The position numbers were made by a program, and so were the translations under genes. The notes beneath the pieces are model-generated. The model was not told the DNA's origin. It did no database searches and was given only the letters and a program-made list of their open reading frames with translations. From assembly GCA_947095535.1 (NCBI GenBank), contig OX352772.1:122455067-122519066 (forward strand): a stretch of 64,000 nucleotides of DNA, given 5' to 3'. This DNA is from Poecilobothrus nobilitatus. Its lineage: Eukaryota > Arthropoda > Insecta > Diptera > Dolichopodidae. Of the stretch, positions 9,176 to 21,235 are shown piece after piece. Within the stretch, counting starts at the first letter, position 1; the number at the start of each line of letters is the position of its first letter.

Positions 9176-10434
9176 TTAGTCAATTTCTATATTGGCATCA
9201 AATTTTGCAAACACAATGCCTGTTAAAGTTGAGTTTAATGGAGAACTCAATCTAGCTTCAATTTTAATAGTTCCCTGATTTAAAAGATTTTGACAAGAAT
9301 CTGTTGTTGAGCCATATGCAGATAAATCGAAAGATAGTATTGTGTAACATTTTGAAAACATTTTTTTTGTAATCAGATGTCCTCTATCAGAGTGATGTAT
9401 GCCAGTTCCACTGAATAATGTTAAGTATGCTCGTGAATTAGTTATTGCTTGAAAAGTTTGTTTCTATAGAAGAATTAGCCACAGGCACTCCATTTATATA
9501 TAATTGAAACAGTGAAAGATTTTGATGTTCGAAAAAGTGTGTATTTTTTGATCTTTTTCCATTAAAGTTTCATTCTTTACTATACAAAATACAAGAGCTC
9601 TAGGAATTTGTCCTATAAAAACATTGTCCAATGATATGTTTGAAGTATTAACTGGAATTGTAAAAGTTTTAATTTCGTTTCTTTTGTAGTGATACTTTTC
9701 GTTTGCTTTTTCTAGTACGGTGTTGTGTGCTAACAATATATTAGGATTGATGGGAACATGCTTCATGAATCTTTAAATAGCTTTCACCTGCATAATTGAA
9801 AAACAGAAAAAAATTTTGTTTTTCTAATGTCAGAGCAATTCTCGTGTCAACATTATTTAAAAGTAGTGTGGGAGTATTAAAGAAATCTACATGTAGTTTT
9901 CCCATCAATTCCACCACTGCAGAGTTATTATATAATTTCTGTCTTATTTTAGAGCCATTATTACTAAAATCATTAACATTAGGTTTATCTAATTCTCAAC
10001 CAGATGCTTCTAAATGTGTTTGACGGAATCGCTGTCGTAATTTAGTAAAGTTGTTATGCCTTATAATGATATAATGAGACGGATGGTGTAATGTTTTTTC
10101 TATTTAATATGACATTGTATTGTTTGATCATGGAATGTGATAAATTATTTATAAAACTTGGTTGTGGAGTTGGTTTAAAATCAGCTCCGCTTCCTGTTTT
10201 GCCATTTGTGCTCCAACTTAATCCATCTTTTTTTAATATTTGAACTTTAAACTTTATATAGGTGCTGGATAAATCTTTATAAGGATCACCGTTTCCAAGT
10301 AATACAAAATCAGTGGTTGACGGTGATGCTTCTAATGAAGCTAAAGGGTTGAATGCTACCTCCTCTGAACGTAAAATGCGTGTTTGCACTGCTAAAGAAG
10401 CAAAAATATCTAATACAGATTTCATGCATTCCAT
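9176..10434 (-). pseudogene. Maverick major capsid protein (double jelly-roll type), broken (unit 1)
   Basis: Three frames in order form one ~420-codon gene. The N-terminal part from the ATG at 10434 (MECMKSVLDIF...STTDFVLLGNGDPYKDLSS) ends near 10054. A middle part has a TGA after EASG (about 10007) and runs through LLLNNVDTRIAL into ILLAHNTVLEKAN...FIGQIPRALV. The C-terminal part is MFSKCYTILSFDL...AKFDANIEID. These blocks are those of the hexon-like capsid protein of Mavericks/adintoviruses. The breaks (TGA, frameshifts near 10054, 9765 and 9494-9361) recur in all copies. The start lies one base after the stop of the preceding small basic gene. Confidence 0.75.
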
Positions 10435-10435
10435 T

Positions 10436-10815
10436 TTATGTGAAAATATCAAATTTTTTGGTTTGCTTTTTTCGTCGCTTCAACTTTGAATGCTGTTTTT
10501 TAGAAACTGATCGCCTTTTTATAGGTTTCCGTCTTCCACCATACATTGAATGTAATCGATTAACCACTGATTTTCGTAAATTTGATATATAGATAAATTT
10601 GAATTGATACCACTTTTGCCTTGATCAATTACTTTTTCTTGAATATGGGCACCTGATGCTATGTCATCAAGAATGTTTTTACCTGTGTTTACAGCTTCTT
10701 TTTTAAAAAGATGAACCAACTGGTTTACAATAGCAAAATAAATGTCCAAAAATGTTACGTAGACCACGACCACTTCATATAGTTGGATAAAATTGTAATA
10801 AAGGTCCAATATCAT
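10436..10815 (-). pseudogene. Maverick small membrane/basic-tail protein (unit 1)
   Basis: ATG at 10815. A hydrophobic segment (VVVVYVTFLDIYFAIV) is followed by KEAVNTGKNILDDIASG and, after a frameshift near 10522, a strongly basic C-terminus (KRRSVSKKQHSKLKRRKKQ) ending DIFT with a stop at 10436-10438. This small gene between penton-like and capsid genes is a recurrent Maverick component, comparable in position and charge to adenoviral core peptides; its exact role is unclear. Confidence 0.6.
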
Positions 10816-10916
10816 AAATTTCTCCTTCTACTTAAGAAGAATAATATCTCACGTAAGCTCGTTCCATGTTTGATAGAATATCTTAGTTGAGTAGTAGTAT
10901 TTATATTGTTTGGCAA

Positions 10917-11733
10917 TCAATGTTTTTTAAAGTGTGAAATAATTTTTGTTGGATAGTAACTTGAAACAAAATTTATTGCATCACCGTATTTGTTACAAAT
11001 TTTAATAGCTATAGTTTCAAAAGTGTTTTTCTCTATAGGTATGTAATGAACATTTTGAAATTCAATATTTATAGGTATTCTACAATTATCTATGTTGATA
11101 GCTCTCAATTCCCGTACTTTACTACTTCCAAAAGCAGATGATTGAACTATATCTGAATAAATCATCACCATTCAATAAAAATAGTTCAGTTAATAATGTT
11201 TTTACATTATAACTATGATTAACTTTTATATAGAAACTATCTTCATCAAAAGTTTCCGATATTCGAATTAAATCGTTCCGGTTAGATTGTGGCACTTTTT
11301 TAAATGTTACATCATCATAATTTTTTGTAGTGGAGATATATGACAAAACTTCATTAAAAATTCTTTCAAAATCTGGTTTCAAGTAAATTCAGGATTAGGA
11401 GTTATATTTTTAATAAGTGTTGGTAAAAAATTAAACTTCCAACCATCCAGATATAATTCCGAATCGTTATATGAATAATATGTGTAACCTATAGATTTGG
11501 TAGGTTTTTCAATATTTGCTACATAAACATTATAGCACATTTCTCTTTGTTAAATTCTTCTATTTGCAGGAAATCGTTTTATAAATTTCTGAAAGACCAA
11601 CTTTCCAATTCCTTTTTTTTAAATCGAATTGAATAGGTAATTTATTCTCGAATGAAGCTAAAGTATTTTCCGGAAACAGTTTTAAATTATCATTGCTGAA
11701 CAATGTTACATAGAATTCATCTTGACTATGCAT
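10917..11733 (-). pseudogene. Maverick penton-like minor capsid protein, broken (unit 1)
   Basis: The N-terminal block from the ATG at 11733 (MHSQDEFYV, FPENTLASFENKLPI, WKVGLSEIY) is followed by fragments at 11382-11122 (FERIFNEVLSYIS...NHSYNVKTLL) and 11171-10917 (MVMIYSDIV...INIEFQNVHYIPIEK). Together they outline the jelly-roll-type minor capsid family usually located upstream of the Maverick major capsid gene. At least three frameshifts break it. Assignment as penton rather than another structural protein rests on position and motif style. Confidence 0.6.
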
Positions 11734-11739
11734 CGTTGT

Positions 11740-11962
11740 TAACTTCTTCTAAAACACAAAATGTCACACTATTTATATGTTTTCCATGTTGGCACAGACA
11801 ATGTTCTTTTTGGTGTTCTATGTAAGGATTCATTTTGTTTTCGCTTCTTTGAATCAGGAAAACGTGATAGTATAATTAGGTGAAATGTTAGCACTAGCTG
11901 ATCTTAAATTAGATTTTTTAAGAGATGGAGGTGGAGCTGTAACTGTTATTACATTACCTCCT
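11740..11962 (-). pseudogene. Upstream Maverick gene end, truncated by the Copia LTR (unit 1)
   Basis: Minus-strand frames ITVTAPPPSLKKSNLRSASAN and, after a slip, SKKRKQNESLHRTPKR lie between the Copia LTR and the penton-like gene. It looks like the basic C-terminal end of another Maverick gene cut by the Copia insertion. The product is not recognised. Confidence 0.35.
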
Positions 11963-12143
11963 TGTAAGTAATAAATGATAAAAGAATATAAGAATATATG
12001 GTAATTATCTTTTTTATGCAGTAATTCAGAGAAGACTGAGTAGAAAACTCAAACAATAAGATTATATATTATACATATAAGTAATATGAATGTAAATTGG
12101 TATTGCCAACAATTGATGATTGATCACTTCTTTAACTTCAACA
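11963..12143 (-). mobile_element. Copia LTR, 181 bp (unit 1)
   Basis: Reads on the minus strand tgttgaagttaaag ... ttattacttaca, with TG/CA ends. It is preceded by a purine tract (gatgttgtgggggtg) just after the pol stop, so it is the element's 3' LTR. Maverick sequence begins immediately after it. The same 181 bp occur in all six units. Confidence 0.75.
12034..12068 (-). promoter_or_regulatory. Copia LTR core promoter: TATA box plus initiator (unit 1)
   Basis: Minus-strand tatataat begins at 12068 and an arthropod initiator tcagtc has its A at 12037, exactly 31 bases downstream. Transcription would run towards the Maverick capsid remnants. The pair is kept in units 1-4; unit 5 has tcagtt and unit 6 ttagtc at the initiator. 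Confidence 0.55.
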
Positions 12144-12161
12144 CACCCCCACAACATCAAA

Positions 12162-12938
12162 TTATATTGAAAAGTTTTTAACTGACATTTCATTTACACA
12201 TTTTTCAAATTTTAAAGTTGGTAAAGGCTTCGTGAGAATATCAGCTGACATCAATTCTATTTTCATATATTGTAGCTTAATTTTTTCATTTAATATGGCA
12301 TTTCTAATTAAGTGATGCTTTATGTCGATGTGTTTGTTTCTACTATTTATAGCGACGTTGTTGGTGCATGAGCATGAGCACTTATGTTGTGTTTAAAAAT
12401 AATAACATGTTCATCTTTCATCAACCCCATTTTATAAATATAATAGGGTTTTCAAGTAAATATCTTCCTTTGATGCTTCGACTAATGATATGTATTCCGC
12501 CTCTGCGCTAGACAAAGATACCGTTTTTGGTTTTTTCACTTCCCAACATACAGGTCCATCTGACAGTTTGAAGAAGTAACCAGTACACGATTTTTCGACT
12601 AAGTTGGATCCCCAATCAGCATCAACGAAACCACAAATATCATTTTTTTCTTTTCTAAAAGATAAACGAAAATATAATGTATATTTTAAGTACCTAAGAA
12701 CTCTTTTTGTTGCAACCCAATGTGCTGAACCAAAATTATTGTTGTATCGACTAAGTAGGTTAACAGCATATGTGATATCTGGTCGTGTTGTGACTGCCAA
12801 ACATAAGAGGGACCCAATGAGATTTTGATAATGAATACCATTCATCTTATTTTTTTCTTCGTTTGTTCTAGGACACATTTCTTTTGATATTTTTTGATTT
12901 ACATCCATTGGCGTTTTTACTGGGTTACAATTTTCCAT
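12162..12938 (-). pseudogene. pol: Copia pol 3' fragment: RT thumb and RNase H (unit 1)
   Basis: From 12938: ENCNPVKTPMD, HYQNLIGSLLCLAVTTRPDI, HWVATKRVLRYLK, then RNase H blocks GFVDADWGSN, GPVCWEVKKPKTVSLSSAEAEY and (after a stop/frameshift near 12430-12360) RNKHIDIKHHLIRN and ADILTKPLP. It is truncated at the unit junction. The word ggtgcatgagcatgagc adds two bases relative to units 3-6 and shifts the frame; unit 2 shares this. Confidence 0.85.
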
Positions 12939-13814
12939 AGCTTTATTAGTTTTTGAGTTATATTGCGAATGGACGGACGGACGGACATCGTTAAATCAAC
13001 TCAGGAGGTGATCCTGATTCAGAATATATACATGTCCATATCTAACTCGCTTCCTTTTGGTGGTTACAAACACCATACCAAAGTTAATATACCCTATACT
13101 TTAGATTTAGGTTATAATTAATGGTTCTTTAAGAAGAAAGAAAAAGCAACAAATTTAAATATTAGTTTATAAGATAATGAATTTTAACTATTTATCACAA
13201 GCTCTCCTAAATATAAATTATAATTTAAATTAATTTTTTTACACACAAAATAAATTACTGATAAATTTGCAAACCGGTTCACATTTGAGGTATGAAAAAC
13301 ATAATTAATACTCTTTCTAAAATTTTAAATATAAGAAAAATTATTGAAGATTGATAACTTGATAAGGAACTTGTTTTTTGTTTTTATTTTAAACCGAAAA
13401 AATAAGAAGAAGCAAGTGTAACCTCGTAAATCGTAATTTAAAAAAAAAAATCTTTTTTTTCACAAATCGATTCAAAAATTATTAATACACATCTCTTCAT
13501 TTTACAGAATGATATATTTTTATTATTTTTCCCTAAACTTGAAAGTAGTGATACCTCGTATATCGTAGAGCAATTAAAACAAGCAGTGAAAACTCGTATA
13601 ATCATATTGTATAAATTGTGTGTTTTCACTGTTTCAAAATTTTAAAAATGGGATTTCTGTTATTTATTTGCGAGTTGTCACAATATTGTTTTCTCAATAT
13701 TAAAATTAAATTAACATGGTTAAATTCGTTAAATTATTGTGTTTTGAAATTAATAAATTAAAAATGAGTTGTGATGGTTGGTTTAAAGAAATTTTTGGCG
13801 AATAAGAAAGTGAA

Positions 13815-14189
13815 ATGTATGAAATTATAGAAAATCCTATTGAAATTATAAATTTGAATCTGTATGATAAACAAAAGGATAAACCAATTAGGTTTAGAGG
13901 AAGGGAGGAAGACAAATTAAGTACTTAATGAATTCCAATTTTTATATTTTTCCAATAATAAAAGTGTAATAAAATATTCCTAATAGGCGAAAGAGAAAAC
14001 GTTGCTAGAAGTACAATGAATTTATCTCAGATTGTAGCGGATGATTTACTTGATGATAGAAATGAAACAGATAAAAACTATGTATGTACAACTTCACCTG
14101 ATTCATTCGATGATAATATGATAAAATGTATACCACTCCAAATAATTCATTTCGCTTATGACTTTGTTTTGTCGTTGGAAAATTATTGA
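13815..14189 (+). CDS. Candidate two-exon small gene (unit 2)
   Basis: Exons 13815-13920 and 13987-14189 with the same possible 66 bp intron. Within the predicted coding sequence it looks the same as in unit 1, including the upstream TAA. Confidence 0.35.
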
Positions 14190-14331
14190 TGCAGCAAAAT
14201 TTTCAATATTAAATCCATTTTGAATTTTTATGGCTTATTTTTTATCCAAAAAAAATATAGCTTAATAAAAGGTCATGCGCTGGCTCACCTTTTTGTGTTT
14301 CAAATACTTCTGACTTTGTTGGTTGCTCCAT
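14123..14331 (-). pseudogene. Maverick small-ORF remnant (unit 2)
   Basis: Same truncated MEQPTKSEVF frame as in unit 1; the A/T-run near 14250 differs by length (tccaaaaaaaa versus tacaaaaaaaa). Confidence 0.45.
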
Positions 14332-14452
14332 TTTTTTCTTGTTTTAACTGATGAATTCTATTTTAGAATTTTGTATTTATAGTTTTTCTCCCACATTTTT
14401 AAAAAATGTTTCGAAATATTCTTTGTATTTTTTTATCGTTTTTAAGTGGGGA

Positions 14453-14894
14453 TTATGTGTCTAATAAATTAAGAAAATATTTTATGCTTTTACGGAAACT
14501 TCGCATCCATAGATATACACAACAATAATATCCGCAAACAAATGTTAAATTACTTTGTAAACGCTTATTGTTGAAAACAAAACATTTTGATTGATTTTGT
14601 AGAAATTTTATAATCTCATTGTGAAATGGCGCATTTCCAAATGAACCAAAATATTCTGCACACCCTTGAACTGGAACAAATATTGCTAGCCAATCTGTTC
14701 CTTTTTTAGCAGAAGTGTCGATATTTATTACTAAAATAGCAGATTTTGAAATATTTTTTGGTATTTGATCAAGAGCAAAAACACCTTTAAATAGTTTACC
14801 TGTTGCAGTATTACATTTCAATACTATCGTTATCTGAAGTGTATTCATTATTTTGTAAACGAGAAATATCAATTAGACGCTTTAAGTTTTCCAT
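14453..14894 (-). pseudogene. Maverick adenain-like protease (unit 2)
   Basis: As unit 1, but the C-terminus ends earlier (NLLDT then stop) because of the gggattatgtg variant, and the Ser before VCGYYC is Phe (NLTFVCGYYC). His and acidic residues are lost as in unit 1. Confidence 0.75.
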
Positions 14895-15206
14895 TTATTA
14901 ACACTGTAAGGAATTTTTCAAGGAAATTTATTAAGTTGTGAATTATTTTTTCGTTACCATATGCCCAAAAGAGTAATTCTCGATATCTGTTCTTTTTAAA
15001 TCTCTGACAGGAAATTTATACTTTAATTCTTTTACAATCGTTTTACAGTTTTCTTTTATTCTATAGCCACAGCAAGGTTTTTTACAAATATTTTATTGGT
15101 GTCGTCCGTGCAGAATGGCAAGTCTACTAGAACACAACTCATTGTATAATGATGGGGAAACGAAATACTAATCATCTTTTTATATATTTAAGTAAACATT
15201 ACGATT

Positions 15207-16465
15207 TTAGTCAATTTCTATATTGGCATCAAATTTTGCAAACACAATGCCCGTTAAAGTTGAGTTTAATGGAGAACTCAATCTTGCTTCAATTTTAATA
15301 GTTCCCTGATTTAAAAGATTTTGACAAGAATCTGTTGTTGAGCCATATGCAGATAAATCGAAAGATAGTATTGTGTAACATTTTGAAAACATTTTTTTTG
15401 TAATCAGATGTCCTCTATCAGAGTGATGTATGCCAGTTCCACTGAATAATGTTAAGTATGCTCGTGAATTAGTTATTGCTTGAAAAGTTTGTTTCTATAG
15501 AAGAATTAGCCACAGGCACTCCATTTATATATAATTGAAACAGTGAAAGATTTTGATGTTCGAAAAAGTGTGTATTTTTTGATCTTTTTCCATTAAAGTT
15601 TCATTCTTTACTATACAAAATACAAGAGCTCTAGGAATTTGTCCTATAAAAACATTGTCCAATGATATGTTTGAAGTATTAACTGGAATTGTAAAAGTTT
15701 TAATTTCGTTTCTTTTGTAGTGATACTTTTCGTTTGCTTTTTCTAGTACGGTGTTGTGTGCTAACAATATATTAGGATTGATGGGAACATGCTTCATGAA
15801 TCTTTAAATAGCTTTCACCTGCATAATTGAAAAACAGAAAAAAATTTTGTTTTTCTAATGTCAGAGCAATTCTCGTGTCAACATTATTTAAAAGTAGTGT
15901 GGGAGTATTAAAGAAATCTACATGTAGTTTTCCCATCAATTCCACCACTGCAGAGTTATTATATAATTTCTGTCTTATTTTAGAGCCATTATTACTAAAA
16001 TCATTAACATTAGGTTTATCTAATTCTCAACCAGATGCTTCTAAATGTGTTTGACGGAATCGCTGTCGTAATTTAGTAAAGTTGTTATGCCTTATAATGA
16101 TATAATGAGACGGATGGTGTAATGTTTTTTCTATTTAATATGACATTGTATTGTTTGATCATGGAATGTGATAAATTATTTATAAAACTTGGTTGTGGAG
16201 TTGGTTTAAAATCAGCTCCGCTTCCTGTTTTGCCATTTGTGCTCCAACTTAATCCATCTTTTTTTAATATTTGAACTTTAAACTTTATATAGGTGCTGGA
16301 TAAATCTTTATAAGGATCACCGTTTCCAAGTAATACAAAATCAGTGGTTGACAGTGATGCTTCTAATGAAGCTAAAGGGTTGAATGCTACCTCCTCTGAA
16401 CGTAAAATGCGTGTTTGCACTGCTAAAGAAGCAAAAATATCTAATACAGATTTCATGCATTCCAT
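15207..16465 (-). pseudogene. Maverick major capsid protein (unit 2)
   Basis: Same three-frame structure and same TGA as unit 1; one visible change, SPSTTD to SLSTTD, near residue 40. Confidence 0.75.
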
Positions 16466-16466
16466 T

Positions 16467-16846
16467 TTATGTGAAAATATCAAATTTTTTGGTTTGCTTT
16501 TTTCGTCGCTTCAACCTTGAATGCTGTTTTTTAGAAACTGATCGCCTTTTTATAGGTTTCCGTCTTCCACCATACATTGAATGTAATCGATTAACCACTG
16601 ATTTTCGTAAATTTCATATATAGATAAATTTGAATTGATACCACTTTTGCCTTGATCAATTACTTTTTCTTGAATATGGGCACCTGATGCTATGTCATCA
16701 AGAATGTTTTTACCTGTGTTTACAGCTTCTTTTTTAAAAAGATGAACCAACTGGTTTACAATAGCAAAATAAATGTCCAAAAATGTTACGTAGACCACGA
16801 CCACTTCATATAGTTGGATAAAATTGTAATAAAGGTCCAATATCAT
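16467..16846 (-). pseudogene. Maverick small membrane/basic-tail protein (unit 2)
   Basis: As unit 1 with an NLSIYEIYEN variant; same frameshift before the basic tail. Confidence 0.6.
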
Positions 16847-16947
16847 AAATTTCTCCTTCTACTTAAGAAGAATAATATCTCACGTAAGCTCGTTCCATGT
16901 TTGATAGAATATCTTAGTTGAGTAGTAGTATTTATATTGTTTGGCAA

Positions 16948-17764
16948 TCAATGTTTTTTAAAGTGTGAAATAATTTTTGTTGGATAGTAACTTGAAACAA
17001 AATTTATTGCATCACCGTATTTGTTACAAATTTTAATAGCTATAGTTTCAAAAGTGTTTTTCTCTATAGGTATGTAATGAACATTTTGAAATTCAATATT
17101 TATAGGTATTCTACAATTATCTATGTTGATAGCTCTCAATTCCCGTACTTTACTACTTCCAAAAGCAGATGATTGAACTATATCTGAATAAATCATCACC
17201 ATTCAATAAAAATAGTTCAGTTAATAATGTTTTTACATTATAACTATGATTAACTTTTATATAGAAACTATCTTCATCAAAAGTTTCCGATATTCGAATT
17301 AAATCGTTCCGGTTAGATTGTGGCACTTTTTTAAATGTTACATCATCATAATTTTTTGTAGTGGAGATATATGACAAAACTTCATTAAAAATTCTTTCAA
17401 AATCTGGTTTCAAGTAAATTCAGGATTAGGAGTTATATTTTTAATAAGTGTTGGTAAAAAATTAAACTTCCAACCATCCAGATATAATTCCGAATCGTTA
17501 TATGAATAATATGTGTAACCTATAGATTTGGTAGGTTTTTCAATATTTGCTACATAAACATTATAGCACATTTCTCTTTGTTAAATTCTTCTATTTGCAG
17601 GAAATCGTTTTATAAATTTCTGAAAGACCAACTTTCCAATTCCTTTTTTTTAAATCGAATTGAATAGGTAATTTATTCTCGAATGAAGCTAAAGTATTTT
17701 CCGGAAACAGTTTTAAATTATCATTGCTGAACAATGTTACATAGAATTCATCTTGACTATGCAT
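16948..17764 (-). pseudogene. Maverick penton-like protein (unit 2)
   Basis: Same fragments and breaks as unit 1. Confidence 0.6.
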
Positions 17765-17993
17765 CGTTGTTAACTTCTTCTAAAACACAAAATGTCACAC
17801 TATTTATATGTTTTCCATGTTGGCACAGACAATGTTCTTTTTGGTGTTCTATGTAAGGATTCATTTTGTTTTCGCTTCTTTGAATCAGGAAAACGTGATA
17901 GTATAATTAGGTGAAATGTTAGCACTAGCTGATCTTAAATTAGATTTTTTAAGAGATGGAGGTGGAGCTGTAACTGTTATTACATTACCTCCT

Positions 17994-18174
17994 TGTAAGT
18001 AATAAATGATAAAAGAATATAAGAATATATGGTAATTATCTTTTTTATGCAGTAATTCAGAGAAGACTGAGTAGAAAACTCAAACAATAAGATTATATAT
18101 TATACATATAAGTAATATGAATGTAAATTGGTATTGCCAACAATTGATGATTGATCACTTCTTTAACTTCAACA
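17994..18174 (-). mobile_element. Copia LTR (unit 2)
   Basis: 181 bp, same ends, TATA and initiator as in unit 1. Confidence 0.75.
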
Positions 18175-18192
18175 CACCCCCACAACATCAAA

Positions 18193-18969
18193 TTATATTG
18201 AAAAGTTTTTAACTGACATTTCATTTACACATTTTTCAAATTTTAAAGTTGGTAAAGGCTTCGTGAGAATATCAGCTGACATCAATTCTATTTTCATATA
18301 TTGTAGCTTAATTTTTTCATTTAATATGGCATTTCTAATTAAGTGATGCTTTATGTCGATGTGTTTGTTTCTACTATTTATAGCGACGTTGTTGGTGCAT
18401 GAGCATGAGCACTTATGTTGTGTTTAAAAATAATAACATGTTCATCTTTCATCAACCCCATTTTATAAATATAATAGGGTTTTCAAGTAAATATCTTCCT
18501 TTGATGCTTCGACTAATGATATGTATTCCGCCTCTGCGCTAGACAAAGATACCGTTTTTGGTTTTTTCACTTCCCAACATACAGGTCCATCTGACAGTTT
18601 GAAGAAGTAACCAGTACACGATTTTTCGACTAAGTTGGATCCCCAATCAGCATCAACGAAACCACAAATATCATTTTTTTCTTTTCTAAAAGATAAACGA
18701 AAATATAATGTATATTTTAAGTACCTAAGAACTCTTTTTGTTGCAACCCAATGTGCTGAACCAAAATTATTGTTGTATCGACTAAGTAGGTTAACAGCAT
18801 ATGTGATATCTGGTCGTGTTGTGACTGCCAAACATAAGAGGGACCCAATGAGATTTTGATAATGAATACCATTCATCTTATTTTTTTCTTCGTTTGTTCT
18901 AGGACACATTTCTTTTGATATTTTTTGATTTACATCCATTGGCGTTTTTACTGGGTTACAATTTTCCAT
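18193..18969 (-). pseudogene. pol: Copia pol 3' fragment (unit 2)
   Basis: Same truncation and same two-base insertion (ggtgcatgagcatgagc) as unit 1. Confidence 0.85.
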
Positions 18970-19842
18970 AGCTTTATTAGTTTTTGAGTTATATTGCGAA
19001 TGGACGGACGGACGGACATCGTTAAATCAACTCAGGAGGTGATCCTGATTCAGAATATATACATGTCCATATCTAACTCGCTTCCTTTTGGTGGTTACAA
19101 ACACCATACCAAAGTTAATATACCCTATACTTTAGGTTTAGGTTATAATTAATGGTTCTTTAAGAAGAAAGAAAAAGCAACAAATTTAAATATTAGTTTA
19201 TAAGATAATGAATTTTAACTATTTATCACAAGCTCTCCTAAATATAAATTATAATTTAAATTAATTTTTTTACACACAAAATAAATTACTGATAAATTTG
19301 CAAACCGGTTCACATTTGAGGTATGAAAAACATAATTAATACTCTTTCTAAAATTTTAAATATAAGAAAAATTATTGAAGATTGATAACTTGATAAGGAA
19401 CTTGTTTTTTGTTTTTATTTTAAACCGAAAAAATAAGAAGAAGCAAGTGTCACCTCGTAAATCGTAATTTAAAAAAAAAATCTTTTTTTTCACAAATCGA
19501 TTCAAAAATTATTAATACACATCTCTTCATTTTACAATGATATATTTTTATTATTTTTCCCTAAACTTGAAAGTAGTGATACCTCGTATATCGTAGAGCA
19601 ATTAAAACAAGCAGTGAAAACTCGTATAATCATATTGTGTAAATTGTGTGTTTTCACTGTTTCAAAATTTAAAAAATGGGATTTCTGTTATTTATTTGCG
19701 AGTTGTCACAATATTGTTTTCTCAATATTAAAATTAAATTAACATGGTTAAATTCGTTAAATTATTGTGTTTTGAAATTAATAAATTAAAAATGAGTTGT
19801 GATGGGTGGTTTAAAGAAATTTTTGGCGAATAAGAAAGTGAA

Positions 19843-20217
19843 ATGTGTGAAATTATAGAAAATCCTATTGAAATTATAAATTTGAATCTGTATGATAAAC
19901 AAAAGGATAAACCAATTAGGTTTAGAGGAAGGGAGGAAGACAAATTAAGTACTTAATGAATTCCAATTTTTATATTTTTCCAATAATAAAAGTGTAATAA
20001 AATATTCCTAATAGGCGAAAGAGAAAACGTTGCTAGAAGTACAATGAATTTATCTCAGATTGTAGCGGATGATTTACTTGATGATAGAAATGAAACAGAT
20101 AAAAACTATGTATGTACAACTTCACCTGATTCATTCGATGATAATATGATAAAATGTATACCACTCCAAATAATTCATTTCGCTTATGACTTTGTTTTGT
20201 CGTTGGAAAATTATTGA
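19843..20217 (+). CDS. Candidate two-exon small gene (unit 3)
   Basis: Exons 19843-19948 and 20015-20217, 66 bp possible intron; second codon TGT instead of TAT (MCEIIENP). Confidence 0.35.
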
Positions 20218-20360
20218 TGCAGCAAAATTTTCAATATTAAATCCATTTTGAATTTTTATGGCTTATTTTTTATACAAAAAAAAATATAGCTTAATAAAAG
20301 CTCATGCGCTGGCTCACCTTTTTGTGTTTCAAATACTTCTGACTTTGTTGGTTGCTCCAT
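20152..20360 (-). pseudogene. Maverick small-ORF remnant (unit 3)
   Basis: Same truncated frame as in units 1 and 2, with gctcatgcgct in place of ggtcatgcgct. Confidence 0.45.
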
Positions 20361-20481
20361 TTTTTTCTTGTTTTAACTGATGAATTCTATTTTAGAATTT
20401 TGTATTTATAGTTTTTCTCCCACATTTTTAAAAAATGTTTCGAAATATTCTTTGTATTTTTTTATCGTTTTTAAGTGGGGA

Positions 20482-20923
20482 TTATGTGTCTAATAAATTA
20501 AGAAAATATTTTATGCTTTTACGGAAACTTCGCATCCATAGATATACACAACAATAATATCCGCAAACAAATGTTAAATTACTTTGTAAACGCTTATTGT
20601 TGAAAACAAAACATTTTGATTGATTTTGTAGAAATTTTATAATCTCATTGTGAAATGGCGCATTTCCAAATGAACCAAAATATTCTGCACACCCTTGAAC
20701 TGGAACAAATATTGCTAGCCAATCTGTTCCTTTTTTAGCAGAAGTGTCGATATTTATTACTAAAATAGCAGATTTTGAAATATTTTTTGGTATTTGATCA
20801 AGAGCAAAAACACCTTTAAATAGTTTACCTGTTGCAGTATTACATTTCAATACTATCGTTATCTGAAGTGTATTCATTATTTTGTAAACGAGAAATATCA
20901 ATTAGACGCTTTAAGTTTTCCAT
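20482..20923 (-). pseudogene. Maverick adenain-like protease (unit 3)
   Basis: Same protein as in unit 2 (early C-terminal stop, NLTFVCGYYC). Confidence 0.75.
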
Positions 20924-21235
20924 TTATTAACACTGTAAGGAATTTTTCAAGGAAATTTATTAAGTTGTGAATTATTTTTTCGTTACCATATGCCCAAAAG
21001 AGTAATTCTCGATATCTGTTCTTTTTAAATCTCTGACAGGAAATTTATACTTTAATTCTTTTACAATCGTTTTACAGTTTTCTTTTATTCTATAGCCACA
21101 GCAAGGTTTTTTACAAATATTTTATTGGTGTCGTCCGTGCAGAATGGCAAGTCTACTAGAACACAACTCATTGTATAATGATGGGGAAACGAAATACTAA
21201 TCATCTTTTTATATATTTAAGTAAACATTACGATT

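Larger units (their letters stand above)
6907..12939. repeat. Array unit 1
   Basis: The leftmost unit; its left edge is continuous with the 5.4-7.1 kb dispersed element, so this is the flank from which the array expanded. It shares with unit 2 the words acagaatgat, atgtatgaaatt and cttagttgag, but shares with unit 4 the protease 3' end (aattggggatgatgtg). Confidence 0.85.
12940..18970. repeat. Array unit 2
   Basis: Full 6031 bp copy. Left-half markers follow unit 1, while the protease 3' end (aagtggggattatgtg, acaaatgtt) follows unit 3, indicating exchange between units. Confidence 0.85.

Noticed and set aside
9796..10023. Plus-strand 75-codon frame repeated in units 1-4
   Set aside because: It is antisense to the capsid gene whose protein blocks are recognisable on the minus strand; repetition follows from the array, not from selection.
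12604..12828. Plus-strand 74-codon frame in each Copia segment
   Set aside because: Antisense of the Copia RNase H region; no independent signal.
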